A stretch of 43,579 nt of DNA, taken from assembly GCA_042569785.1 (NCBI GenBank), contig JBHPGW010000016.1:1-43579 (forward strand), given 5' to 3'. How positions within the stretch are numbered: the first letter of the stretch is position 1; each line of letters starts with the position of its first letter. Positions 1-8,539 of the stretch are shown here, piece after piece. The notes under the pieces are model-generated. The model had not been told where the DNA came from. It was given only the letters and a program-made list of their open reading frames with translations, and did no database searches. This DNA comes from JBHPGW01 sp042569785 (GTDB lineage Bacteria > Planctomycetota > Phycisphaerae > Sedimentisphaerales > Anaerobacaceae). Made by a program: the position numbers and the translations under genes.

Positions 1-47
1 AGAACAGGCGGATAACTCTCTAATCAAGTGTGGTACATAGTTCGGGG

Positions 48-917
48 TCAGACCAACTGTATTACACAAGACTGTGCATTCTGACTAAATATGGAAATAT
101 ATTGCTTTGCGTATTCGGTTTTTTTCTGTTTGTCGTAATGCTGCAGTATGTTGTAAACCATGTCGTATGACAGGTAAACATCGTGCAGAATTACAGCGAG
201 TTTGAACAGTTTCTCTGGCGATATACTGTCGAAGTCCATAAAACTCTTGACATAAATCGCATCTGACCAGAGCATCTGACTCATTCGTTCGTTAATATTT
301 TCATTAATGACGAATGGCTTAAAACACCTGCCTGATATCCCAAAGAATTTATGAAAAAGAAAACCATTCTTTCGCAGAATATGGTCAACCTCAGCAAAGA
401 GCGGCTGATCGATGTAAATCGGAACAAATTCCACCTCGGTATGAATTATCATAATCTCAGAGAGTAAATTTTCCGCACCGTTGAAAACATCAACTTCTGC
501 TCCCTGGACATCGATCTTTAAATAATCGGCGCCTTTTACCTGGTCGATATCATCTAACCTCATGGTTGAAACGGCAGAGGTTTCTATCAGCTCGCATAAC
601 TCGGCGAGATTCTGGAACTTTTCTAATAAGTTCATGTTGGACTCATAAAGTGAAGATGTTGCATTATATTTGCACAAGTTGAACTTGCGTTCGCTGCCAT
701 CACCTATAAAATAGGGTAAGTACGAACTGTCGTCATTGCATGATTCATTAAGCTTGCGACATTCCTGTTCATTCGGTTCAAAACCAATAAGTTTACTGAC
801 ACCAGGTTTGAGCAACGCATGATACTCGGGAGGATTGCTGTCCAGTATCATGGCGCCGACATCTACGATCTTTATTGGTTCACTATCGTGCTCAAGTATA
901 TTCCACAAACTTAACAT
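48..917 (-). CDS. FkbM-family SAM-dependent methyltransferase
   Basis: The protein has about 289 residues. A Rossmann-type SAM-binding start (KIVDVGAM near residue 15) is followed by an acidic GFEPNEQ strand. The FkbM block DYLKIDVQGAEVDVF lies near residue 130. FkbM-type enzymes O-methylate sugars or polyketides, and in environmental genomes they usually sit with polysaccharide or glycan genes. No such neighbour is visible here because the gene lies at the window edge. I chose the ATG at 917 because AGGAAGGAAA precedes it; an upstream ATG at 944 has no ribosome site. No signal peptide is seen, so it is probably cytoplasmic. The family call is good; the substrate is unknown. Confidence 0.8.
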   Translation of the reverse strand: MLSLWNILEHDSEPIKIVDVGAMILDSNPPEYHALLKPGVSKLIGFEPNEQECRKLNESCNDDSSYLPYFIGDGSERKFNLCKYNATSSLYESNMNLLEKFQNLAELCELIETSAVSTMRLDDIDQVKGADYLKIDVQGAEVDVFNGAENLLSEIMIIHTEVEFVPIYIDQPLFAEVDHILRKNGFLFHKFFGISGRCFKPFVINENINERMSQMLWSDAIYVKSFMDFDSISPEKLFKLAVILHDVYLSYDMVYNILQHYDKQKKTEYAKQYISIFSQNAQSCVIQLV

Positions 918-1080
918 ATTTTCCTTCCTGTTATGATAATGCAAAACTCAAATATTCGGTTATTAAAGCCATATCCATAATAGTTATCGGCTGTTCCGGC
1001 GAAAAAGCTTGAAGAATTCGGTCGGTCATTGCTTATCTTCGAGTATGTGAAACAAAAAACGGATAAAGGTGTAAAAGTCT

Positions 1081-1108
1081 TTGACTGCGATATTTAGTAT
1101 GGTATAAT
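1081..1108 (+). promoter_or_regulatory. sigma-70-type promoter of the TPR lipoprotein-lspA operon
   Basis: TTGACT at 1081-1086 and TATAAT at 1103-1108 are separated by 16 bp. Transcription would start near 1115, leaving a leader of about 75 nt before the GTG at 1189. Confidence 0.65.
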
Positions 1109-1188
1109 CCCGCGAGAACGGAAGTATTGTTTTTTTGCGGTATCTGAATGACTATAATGGAATTTGTTGATCAGAAAGGGGGCCGGAC

Positions 1189-2166
1189 GTGTCCTACAGG
1201 ATAAGCAATTATCTTTTACTTTGTGTCCTTGGGCATTTTTTACTATTGTCGGGCTGTAAAACCAGTCCAAACGCGGTCGATCTTTATGTCGATGCTGTGG
1301 CGCTTAAAGAATATGACGAGCCTGAAAAAGCGGCTGAAAAACTCGATCAGGCGGTAAAGTTGAACGAGAATTATTACCTGGCACATTCTCTGCTTGGACA
1401 GATATATCAGCAGATGACCGAATATGAAAAAAGCTCGGTGTACTATGAAAGAGCAACGCAGCTGAATCCGTGGTCCTTTAAGGATCATTTCAATCTTGGT
1501 CGGACATATCAGATTATGGAGAAATACCGGCAGGCGGTCGGTCCCTATAGCAGAGCCTGCGAACTTGAACCCGGACATATGTACGCACATCTTTACGCCG
1601 CTCAATCCTACTACAAAATCACCGACTACAACAATGCCCTGGCTTATGGCAGTGCGGCAGCGAGGATCGACCCGGATATAAGCGAAATTGCGAAACTGCT
1701 CGGCGATATTTACGGACGACAAAAAGACCATGAACAGGCGGTCAGCTTTTATAAGCGCGCGTTGGAAATTGACAGCAGTGACCCCAATACCATGATGTCA
1801 CTTGCAATCGCTTATCTGAAAACCAATCGCAACGAACCGGCTAAGGAGTTATTGACGGCAGTTATAAAACTTGAGCCCGACAACAATGTTGCTATGGCGC
1901 ATCTGGGATATTATTATCTGGCGGTTAAGGATTTTGACAAAGCGATCGAAAGCTGTGAAAACGCTACCCAAACAAACAAGCGTGACTGGTACGCATACAA
2001 AGTGCTGGGAGTTGCTTATTTAATGAAAGCTACCGACCAAACGGCTGGTGATAAGGCTGAATCTATCCAAAAAGGGGTCGCGCAATTGCAACAATCGTTG
2101 AACTTAAAGCCTAACCAGAGTAACCACACGAAATTAAGAAAACTGATAAAGCAATACTCCGGCTAA
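1189..2166 (+). CDS. TPR-repeat lipoprotein
   Basis: This 325-residue protein starts with GTG behind GAAAGGGGG. It has a signal peptide ending in the lipobox LLSGC (Cys at about residue 23), so it should be a lipid-anchored envelope protein. The rest is a run of about seven tetratricopeptide repeats, with recurrent patterns such as ALEIDSSDPNTMMSLAIAYL and AVKLNENYYLAHSLLGQIY. It is a scaffold fold with no catalytic motif. It ends 18 bp before lspA and shares its promoter; as a lipoprotein it is itself a substrate of LspA. The cellular role is not recognisable from sequence. Confidence 0.85.
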   Translation: MSYRISNYLLLCVLGHFLLLSGCKTSPNAVDLYVDAVALKEYDEPEKAAEKLDQAVKLNENYYLAHSLLGQIYQQMTEYEKSSVYYERATQLNPWSFKDHFNLGRTYQIMEKYRQAVGPYSRACELEPGHMYAHLYAAQSYYKITDYNNALAYGSAAARIDPDISEIAKLLGDIYGRQKDHEQAVSFYKRALEIDSSDPNTMMSLAIAYLKTNRNEPAKELLTAVIKLEPDNNVAMAHLGYYYLAVKDFDKAIESCENATQTNKRDWYAYKVLGVAYLMKATDQTAGDKAESIQKGVAQLQQSLNLKPNQSNHTKLRKLIKQYSG

Positions 2167-2184
2167 ATGGCGGTATGAGAGATT

Positions 2185-2733
2185 ATGTCAGAAAACAGCA
2201 ATTCTAAATATTCCTGTTCCCGCAAAACAGTGTCCGTCAAGACCGGACATCTGATCTTCTGGCCTATAATGTTAGTCGGTCTGGCGGCAGATCTTTGGAC
2301 GAAAAAGGCGGTATTCGACTGGCTGCTTGAACGTCCGGAGCCATTCGTATCGATCATTGACGGTTTTTTGCAACTGGTGTTGGCGGTCAACGAAGGGGCG
2401 GCTTTCGGGATCGCGGCGGGTCAGCGGGTTCTTTTGATAGCTGTTTCAGTAATCGCGCTGGTCGCGGTTTTTTCGATACTTTTTTTCAGCGGAAACGTAC
2501 AAAAGATTTTTTATGTGGCGTTGGGACTTTTCGCCGGCGGTATCTGTGGGAATCTGTACGACAGGATTTTCAATGACGGTAAGGTACGCGACTTTATAGA
2601 CGTCTATTACCGCAGTTATCATTGGCCGGCGTTCAATATAGCTGACAGTATGCTATGTATCGCGGTTGGGCTGATCGTGATTCACACGATTATTGGCAAG
2701 CCTGGTCGAAAACATGTTCGGCAACAAAAATAG
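2185..2733 (+). CDS. lspA: lipoprotein signal peptidase (signal peptidase II)
   Basis: LspA is an inner-membrane aspartyl protease that removes the signal peptide of diacylglyceryl-modified prolipoproteins. The 182-residue protein has the family blocks in order: DLWTKKAVFDWL (about 36), NEGAAFG (about 69), GNLYDR then VRDFIDV (122-140), and FNIADS (150-155). Asp136 and Asp154 are the expected catalytic pair. Four membrane segments are evident. The N-terminus carries about 20 extra polar residues compared with usual family members, so a later start is possible. It lies directly downstream of a lipoprotein gene. Its last 44 bp overlap the convergent bifunctional-nuclease gene. Confidence 0.93.
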   Translation: MSENSNSKYSCSRKTVSVKTGHLIFWPIMLVGLAADLWTKKAVFDWLLERPEPFVSIIDGFLQLVLAVNEGAAFGIAAGQRVLLIAVSVIALVAVFSILFFSGNVQKIFYVALGLFAGGICGNLYDRIFNDGKVRDFIDVYYRSYHWPAFNIADSMLCIAVGLIVIHTIIGKPGRKHVRQQK

Positions 2734-3085
2734 GGGCGTTGGTCGCGATGCCAAGCGCGATCGCGTCTGAAGGTCTGCTGTCGATCTCAACTGTTTTGCC
2801 ATCTATTGCCAGCATGATCCTGGCGAAGAATGTATGGTGTTTGAGGTCTGTTATAATTATCTTTTCTATTTCGCCGCCGAGCCCTTTTATTACGCAGTCC
2901 AGTAGATCGTGCGTCATTGGCCGAGGCGGGACGATACCTTTTAAGCGGCGGTCGATGGCGAAAATTTCAACTATACCGATCACGATAGGGAAACTTCGAT
3001 TGCCATTACGCTCTTTTAAGACGATTATCTGCTGGTCAGATGTCTCATTGATGATTATACGCGATAATTCAGCTTCTATATTCAT
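2690..3085 (-). CDS. bifunctional nuclease (BFN/DUF151) domain protein
   Basis: The protein has 131 residues and the BFN domain spans nearly all of it. Typical blocks are FPIVIGIVEIFAI, PRPMTHDLL and IDSRPSDAIALG. Proteins of this family were described in plants as having RNase and DNase activity; the bacterial role is poorly defined. The gene begins 39 bp after the valS stop on the same strand, so it is probably co-transcribed with valS. Its 3' end overlaps lspA tail to tail by 44 bp. Confidence 0.85.
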   Translation of the reverse strand: MNIEAELSRIIINETSDQQIIVLKERNGNRSFPIVIGIVEIFAIDRRLKGIVPPRPMTHDLLDCVIKGLGGEIEKIIITDLKHHTFFARIMLAIDGKTVEIDSRPSDAIALGIATNAPIFVAEHVFDQACQ

Positions 3086-3124
3086 GATGTCACTGTAACA
3101 TATTCAGGCAAAAAAACCAAATAA

Positions 3125-6031
3125 TTATAACTGTGAAAGATGCTTATCTATAGTTTGTAATTGTTCGGTCAATTCGGCAAGCTTTTTCCTGGCTTGATCT
3201 ACCACTTCCGGCTTAGCTCTGGATACGAAATTTTCGTTACTTAGCTTAGCCTCTACACCCGCCCGTGCCTTTTCTACCTGCTGTTTCTGCTTGTCGAGCC
3301 TGTCGCGCTCTGCCTGAATATCAATGGCGTCATGGAGGTATACCTGCATCTGGTCAACTATCAGTGCGGCTGCGTTTTGGGGTTTTTCAGTGGTTTGAGC
3401 CGCGGTAAAGTCTTTGAGATTAGCTAATTGAGTTACGAGCGAACTATTAGCGTTAAGAACGTCGGCAGTCTCTGTCGGACAATTAACCGAAGCGGTCAGT
3501 TTTTCACTCGGTGGCCGATTATATTTGCTCCTGATATCGCGAATGGCCTTGGTTACAGATTGAACGAGGGCGATTTGACTTTCGGCTTTAGTATCTATTT
3601 GCGAATCGATATTTTCGGGCCAGGGCGCAATAACAAGAGCGTCGGATATTTCGGCCCCGGCGATACCTGTAAGTCCCCTTTCCGGCGAGATCTCATTTAG
3701 CTTGGCGAATATACCTTCAGTGATGAATGGCACAAACGGATGCAGAAGCCTGAGTACCTGATCGAGTACGAACGCCAGGACATTTTGAGCTGTCGGTTTT
3801 TCGGCGGCGTTTCTCATTCTCGGCTTGGTCCATTCGAGGTACCAGTCACAAAGATCGTTCCAGAAAAATTTATAAATGAGATTAAGAGGCTCAGAGAATT
3901 TAAACTGTTCGAGTGACGCAGTAGTTTCAGCGATAGTAGCTGCCAGACGAGAAAGTATCCATTTGTCAGCGACGGTCATTTTGTCCTTATCGAATTTACC
4001 AGGGTCGGTGCCATCAAGGTTAGTCATGGCAAAACGCGAGGCGTTCCAGAGCTTATTGCAGAAGTTTCTGCCCAAGTCGAATTTTGGCGAGGTGTTTACC
4101 TTTCGCCCGTCAGGCAGTGTCATCAGCTCGACCGGCATTCGAACGTCCTGGGTTTCGGTGGTCATCGTTGAGAGGGTGAAACGCATCGCATCAGCGCCGT
4201 GGCTGTCGATAGCTACCAATGGATCGATGCCGTTGCCAAGGCTCTTGGACATCTTACGTCCCTGGCCGTCCTGGATCATCGCATGGATATAAACATCGGT
4301 AAATGGAATGTCACCGACACAGTATTGGCCCATCATTACCATTCTCGAAACCCACAGCGTGATTATTTCCCGCGCGGTACAAAGGACGTCGCCGGGATAA
4401 TAGCGGGAAAGCTCGGCAGTTTTGTCGGGCCAGCCCATAGTACTGAACGGCCAGAGAGCGGAACTGAACCATGTATCGAGAACATCTTCATCGCGGACCC
4501 AGCCGTCAGCTTCGAGTTTAGCTTGCGTTTCTTCATTGCCCGGTGGTAGTGACAGATATGTTACAGGGCCAATATCCGATTCGAATTCGATCGAATGGAC
4601 ATTATCCAATTGAATTTCACCGCCCGGTTTAGACCAGATCGGTATCTGATGTCCCCACCATAGCTGTCTGCTGATCGGCCAATCGCGCAGGTTCTCGAGC
4701 CAGCTTTGATATGTCTTCGCGTATCTCTGGGGGATGAATTTTAGTCGCTGGTTAAGTAATGGTTTTAGCGCGATGCCGGCTAAAGAGTTTGCCGGTACGT
4801 CTGTGTCTTCGATGAGTCCTGTGCCGAATTCTTTGGCGAGGTGGTCGATCGGTTTTTTGACCGCTATGTACCATTGGTCGGAAAGATATGGCTCGATGGG
4901 GACGTGGCTTCGATAGCTGTGGCCAACCTCGTGAGTGTACTCTCTTGTCTCTGCGAGCAGCTTTTCCTGTCTGAACCATTCGACGATAGCTTCTCTTGCC
5001 TCGAAGCGATCCATACCGAGCAGGAATTCGGCGTCGGTTTGGGCCGCGTCATCCCAGCCAAACTTGCCGCTGATAGAACCGTCGGGAGCCATGACATTTA
5101 TAACTTCCAGATCGTGACGCTGGCCGATAGCCCAGTCGTCGGGATCATGGGCAGGAGTTACCTTCAAAAAGCCGGTAGAGAAGCGGGCCTTTTCATCTTC
5201 ACTTTCGGGGTTGGGCAAAACTACGTGCTCGTCAGCAATGATCGGTATCAGCCGCCCTACTATCGGCAGGCGAACCATCTTGCCAACAAGCTGTGATGCT
5301 CGCGGGTCCGATGGGTTCATCGCTACCGCGGTATCGCCGAGCATAGTTTCCGGGCGCGTTGTCGCTACTGTGATATGTTCGATACCCTCAACCGGTTCTG
5401 CGAGTGGATATTGCAGGTACCAGAAATGTCCCTGCACTGTCTCGTGCTCGACTTCGTCGTCGGCGAGGACGGTTTGGGTCGCCGGGTCCCAGTTGACTAA
5501 CCTTTTGCCTCTATAGATCAGGCCGTCTTTGAAGAGTTTGAAAAAAGTTTCGCGTACCGCTTTGGCGCAAACTTCGTCCATGGTAAACCGCGTTCTGTCC
5601 CAGTCGCATGAACAGCCCATCGCCTTTAGCTGGGTTATGATCTTGACTTCGTATTCGTCCTTCCAGGCCTGTACTCTCGCAACAAAATCTTCCCTGGCAA
5701 AATCTGTTCTGCGCCTCCCTTCTTCCGAGAGGATACGTTTTTCGACAACGGTTTGTGTTGCGATGCCTGCATGATCGGTTCCCGGCATCCACAGCGTATT
5801 GTATTGCTGCATTCTGCGAAAACGTATGAGGATGTCCTGCAGGGTGTTGTTCAGTGCGTGTCCCAGGTGCAAAGGGGCTGTGACGTTGGGCGGCGGGATA
5901 ACGATAGTATAGCTTTTAGAATCTTTATCATCGCCGGGGGCAGCATGAAAGTGATTGCCCGAATCCCAAATCTGCTTTGCCTGACGTTCTATTTCAGCAG
6001 GTTCATAAACTTTAGATAGCTCTTGTCCCAT
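3125..6031 (-). CDS. valS: valyl-tRNA synthetase
   Basis: This class I aminoacyl-tRNA synthetase charges tRNA-Val. The protein has 968 residues, close to the usual length. The HIGH-type motif HLGH lies near residue 54 in PPPNVTAPLHLGHALNN, and KMSKS lies near residue 593. In between is the CP1 editing region with TTRPETMLGDTAVAMNP. The anticodon-binding domain and the C-terminal coiled coil (rich in Glu and Lys) are present. I chose the ATG at 6031 (MGQELSKVYEP). A TTG twelve bases upstream is also open, but neither has a strong ribosome site. A promoter lies about 50 bp upstream, and the nuclease gene follows. Confidence 0.96.
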   Translation of the reverse strand: MGQELSKVYEPAEIERQAKQIWDSGNHFHAAPGDDKDSKSYTIVIPPPNVTAPLHLGHALNNTLQDILIRFRRMQQYNTLWMPGTDHAGIATQTVVEKRILSEEGRRRTDFAREDFVARVQAWKDEYEVKIITQLKAMGCSCDWDRTRFTMDEVCAKAVRETFFKLFKDGLIYRGKRLVNWDPATQTVLADDEVEHETVQGHFWYLQYPLAEPVEGIEHITVATTRPETMLGDTAVAMNPSDPRASQLVGKMVRLPIVGRLIPIIADEHVVLPNPESEDEKARFSTGFLKVTPAHDPDDWAIGQRHDLEVINVMAPDGSISGKFGWDDAAQTDAEFLLGMDRFEAREAIVEWFRQEKLLAETREYTHEVGHSYRSHVPIEPYLSDQWYIAVKKPIDHLAKEFGTGLIEDTDVPANSLAGIALKPLLNQRLKFIPQRYAKTYQSWLENLRDWPISRQLWWGHQIPIWSKPGGEIQLDNVHSIEFESDIGPVTYLSLPPGNEETQAKLEADGWVRDEDVLDTWFSSALWPFSTMGWPDKTAELSRYYPGDVLCTAREIITLWVSRMVMMGQYCVGDIPFTDVYIHAMIQDGQGRKMSKSLGNGIDPLVAIDSHGADAMRFTLSTMTTETQDVRMPVELMTLPDGRKVNTSPKFDLGRNFCNKLWNASRFAMTNLDGTDPGKFDKDKMTVADKWILSRLAATIAETTASLEQFKFSEPLNLIYKFFWNDLCDWYLEWTKPRMRNAAEKPTAQNVLAFVLDQVLRLLHPFVPFITEGIFAKLNEISPERGLTGIAGAEISDALVIAPWPENIDSQIDTKAESQIALVQSVTKAIRDIRSKYNRPPSEKLTASVNCPTETADVLNANSSLVTQLANLKDFTAAQTTEKPQNAAALIVDQMQVYLHDAIDIQAERDRLDKQKQQVEKARAGVEAKLSNENFVSRAKPEVVDQARKKLAELTEQLQTIDKHLSQL

Positions 6032-6078
6032 ATCAAAACCCAAACAAACAATATTTCGCCAAAATCTATAAGGGAACT

Positions 6079-6107
6079 ATTATAATAGAACCAGCGGACA
6101 ATGTAAA
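6079..6107 (-). promoter_or_regulatory. valS promoter
   Basis: On the minus strand, TTTACA (6107-6102) and a perfect TATAAT (6084-6079) are 17 bp apart. The predicted start site, near 6072, gives a leader of about 40 nt, too short for a T-box. Confidence 0.65.
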
Positions 6108-6130
6108 GCAAACATTTGACATTTGCTTTA
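6104..6130. repeat. 9-bp inverted repeat overlapping the valS -35 box
   Basis: TAAAGCAAA (6104-6112) and TTTGCTTTA (6122-6130) are perfect inverted arms with a 9-nt spacer. The left arm overlaps the valS -35 element. It may be an operator or a weak hairpin downstream of rho. No T-run follows it. Confidence 0.5.
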
Positions 6131-6184
6131 TCGCCGGTGAGTTTGGGCGAGAGACAAAAGACCAAGCCATTGTCGAACAACTTA

Positions 6185-7651
6185 TTAGCCGATACTCATT
6201 GTCATTAAGAATTCGGCGTTGGAACGGCATTTTCCTAATCGGCTCTTTAGCAGTTCTATCGCTTCTACCGGATTGAGTTCGCTCAGGACCTTTCGCAGTC
6301 TGTATGTTAGCTCAAGCTCTTTTTTGTCGAGCAGCAGTTCTTCTCTTCTGGTGCCACTTCGACTGATGTCGATCGCTGGGTATGTTCTTCTCTCGACGAG
6401 CCTTCTGTCGAGATGCAGTTCCATATTTCCTGTAGCTTTGAACTCTTCAAAAATTACCTCGTCCATCTTCGAGCCGGTATCGATTAAAGCAGTGGCGAAG
6501 ATAGTCAGCGATCCGCCGTGTTCGATGTTTCTGGCAGCGCCGAAGAATTTCTTAGGCATCTGCATAGCGCCTGCGTCAACACCGCCTGTGAGTATCTTGC
6601 CGGAATGAGGCATCTCTGTATTATATGCCCTTGCGAGCCTTGTGATCGAGTCGAGCAGGACAACTACATCATGGCCGTATTCGACGAGTCTCTTGGCCTT
6701 TTCGATAACAACTTCGGCGACCTGGCAGTGACGTGCGGCAGGCTCATCGAATGTCGAGCTGATAACCTCTACGTCTTCGGCGGTCTTACGCTGCATTTCG
6801 GTAACCTCTTCCGGGCGTTCGTCGATCAGCAATACTATAAGCTTTATATCAGGATTGTTGGTACTGATAGCGTTGGCGATCTTTTGCAGCAGAACGGTTT
6901 TACCGGTACGAGGCGGAGCTACGATAAGGCCCCGCTGGCCCTTGCCTACGGGGGTGACCATGTCCATTATACGCATGCCCAGTTCCTCTGATGTTGTTTC
7001 GAGTATGATCCTTTGTTCAGGATGCAGCGGTGTAAGGTCGCTGAATACAGCCTTTTCCGTGAGCATGTCCGGATCCTCGAAATTGATCGCCTCAACTCGA
7101 AGCAGTGCGAAATACTTCTCAGAATCTTTTGGCGGACGTATCTGTCCGGAAACTACATTGCCGGTACGCAAACCGAAACGCCTGATCTGAGATGGCGATA
7201 CGTAAATATCATCAGGTGACGACAAATAGTTATAGCTTGGATTACGCAAAAAGCCATAGTTGTCAGGCAGCACTTCCAGTACCCCTTCGCCAAACAATAG
7301 GCCGTTTTGGCGGATACGCTCTTTGAGTATTCTAAATATAAGGTTCTGTTTGTTCAGAGCGGTGTATTCGGTGATGTTCTCCTTTTTGGCGATGTCGTGG
7401 AGCTCGGGGACGCTTAGCTTTTGCAGGTCACGCAGGTACAGGTTACCCTTTTTAACTCGCTCATATTTGGCGTGAGTTGATTCTTCTTCCTTTTTCTTGT
7501 TTCTTTTGGCAACTTCCTTAGCGTCGGCAGTTTGGTCGGTTACCTCTTCCGCCTGCTCAGGGACATCGTTGGTTTCGGGATCAGCTTTTGCCTTTGCCGT
7601 TTTGCGTTTTCTTGCTGTGGTTTTATCATTTTTTGCAGCTGCTTTAGCCAT
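6185..7651 (-). CDS. rho: transcription termination factor Rho
   Basis: Rho is a hexameric RNA helicase that terminates transcription. The protein has 488 residues. An N-terminal lysine- and glutamate-rich extension of about 65 residues precedes the Rho N-domain (YLRDLQKLSVPELHDIAKK). The cold-shock RNA-binding domain follows, with YGFLRNPSYNYL and DDIYVSPSQIRRF. The Walker A motif APPRTGKT is near residue 243, with Walker B (VVVLLDSITR), the Q-loop and the R-loop region after it. The C-terminus LGKCRSNAEFLMTM is typical. The ATG has a clear AAAGGAG site. Its leader holds a CCTGG-T-CCAGG hairpin (7691-7701), which could take part in autoregulation, but that is only inference. Confidence 0.97.
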   Translation of the reverse strand: MAKAAAKNDKTTARKRKTAKAKADPETNDVPEQAEEVTDQTADAKEVAKRNKKKEEESTHAKYERVKKGNLYLRDLQKLSVPELHDIAKKENITEYTALNKQNLIFRILKERIRQNGLLFGEGVLEVLPDNYGFLRNPSYNYLSSPDDIYVSPSQIRRFGLRTGNVVSGQIRPPKDSEKYFALLRVEAINFEDPDMLTEKAVFSDLTPLHPEQRIILETTSEELGMRIMDMVTPVGKGQRGLIVAPPRTGKTVLLQKIANAISTNNPDIKLIVLLIDERPEEVTEMQRKTAEDVEVISSTFDEPAARHCQVAEVVIEKAKRLVEYGHDVVVLLDSITRLARAYNTEMPHSGKILTGGVDAGAMQMPKKFFGAARNIEHGGSLTIFATALIDTGSKMDEVIFEEFKATGNMELHLDRRLVERRTYPAIDISRSGTRREELLLDKKELELTYRLRKVLSELNPVEAIELLKSRLGKCRSNAEFLMTMSIG

Positions 7652-7827
7652 GATTACTCCTTTTCTCTATCCGAGAGACTCTGTTAGTAACCTGGTCCAG
7701 GGCGAAAATGATATTTGCCTGGACGGTACTTTCGTAAAAAATTGTTAAGATTTGAACTTTAAAAATAACCGTTTTAATATAATTTAATCAGGGTTAAATA
7801 ACCAACGCGTTCTATAATAAACCCCAC

Positions 7828-8442
7828 TTACTTATTACCAATATTTGTGAAGATGTCCGTGACTTGTTTTTCCAAAACTGATAAGTCAGAATTGTTATTT
7901 ACCACATTATCGGCCATGTCAGCCTTGCTGTCCAGAGAAATTTGAAATTTTTCTCGAATTTTTAGCTGTTTTTCACCAAAAAGTTGTGATTTTTTCGCTC
8001 TTTCGGCCCGCAAACCCCTCTCACAGTCAACAAAAACCACTTTATCGCAACGTTTATCCCATTGAACCTCGACCAAAAGCGGCATATCAAGCACTATAGC
8101 CTTTACCGCAACGTCCGTATTATACCGCTCGATCAGCATCTCTACACGTTCCAGTACGACCGGATGAATGATATTGTTCAGCAGATCGACTTTGGCGGTG
8201 TCAGTGAATACGATGTCTGCCAGTTTTTTGCGATCCACCCGCCCTTCCCGATCCAGAACGCCGTCACCAAAAGCAGCGATTGTCCTGGCTCTTATACTCG
8301 GCTCATCGAGCACCTGATGAGCGATCTGGTCAGCGTCGATAACCGCGCAGCCGAGCTTGCTGAACAGTTGCGCAACGGTACTCTTACCCGAGCCGATCCC
8401 GCCGACGATCCCAATAACAGGTTTTTTAGAAAGGCCACTCAT
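7828..8442 (-). CDS. coaE: dephospho-CoA kinase
   Basis: CoaE performs the last step of coenzyme A synthesis, phosphorylating the 3'-hydroxyl of dephospho-CoA. The 204-residue protein has the P-loop GGIGSGKST near residue 15 and the family blocks VIDADQIAHQVL and NNIIHPVVLERV. The lid-region motif RAERAKKSQL and the typical length support the call. The start has no obvious Shine-Dalgarno sequence. A REP-like palindrome sits just upstream. Confidence 0.93.
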   Translation of the reverse strand: MSGLSKKPVIGIVGGIGSGKSTVAQLFSKLGCAVIDADQIAHQVLDEPSIRARTIAAFGDGVLDREGRVDRKKLADIVFTDTAKVDLLNNIIHPVVLERVEMLIERYNTDVAVKAIVLDMPLLVEVQWDKRCDKVVFVDCERGLRAERAKKSQLFGEKQLKIREKFQISLDSKADMADNVVNNNSDLSVLEKQVTDIFTNIGNK

Positions 8443-8460
8443 ACCAGTACAGTCTAAGCG

Positions 8461-8483
8461 ATAGCCCCCCTGCGGTGCAGGGG
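8461..8483 (+). repeat. REP-like palindrome (distant copy)
   Basis: ATAG is followed by CCCCTGC-GGT-GCAGGGG, a 7-bp perfect stem. It closely matches the GTTAG-headed palindromes beside the transposase at 17.4-18.2 kb, so it is probably a dispersed member of the same family. Confidence 0.6.
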
Positions 8484-8495
8484 ACTAAAAAAATG

Positions 8496-8536
8496 TGGGT
8501 TGAGATTTCCGCGTCGTTGCGTTTCTCGCAATGACG
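8496..8536. repeat. dispersed repeat of the 'GAGATTTC...CAATGACG' type
   Basis: The stretch contains GAGATTTCCGCGTCGTTGC and TCGCAATGACG. It resembles short interspersed sequences seen again near 12043-12115 and 32660-32708 in this window. Confidence 0.4.
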
Positions 8537-8539
8537 GCA

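Noticed and set aside
41..55. TTCGGGGTCAGACCA at the left edge
   Set aside because: It resembles a common interspersed sequence, but a single partial copy at the edge cannot be assigned to an element.
1377..1394. TGGCAC-N5-CTGCT, close to a sigma-54 promoter
   Set aside because: It lies inside the TPR lipoprotein gene, and the -12 element departs from TTGCA.
1243..1731. Open frame on the minus strand opposite the TPR lipoprotein
   Set aside because: It lies entirely inside a gene with a signal peptide and clear repeats, has no ribosome site and encodes no recognisable domain.
6032..6072. T-box leader for valS
   Set aside because: The predicted leader is about 40 nt and has no T-box sequence or terminator.
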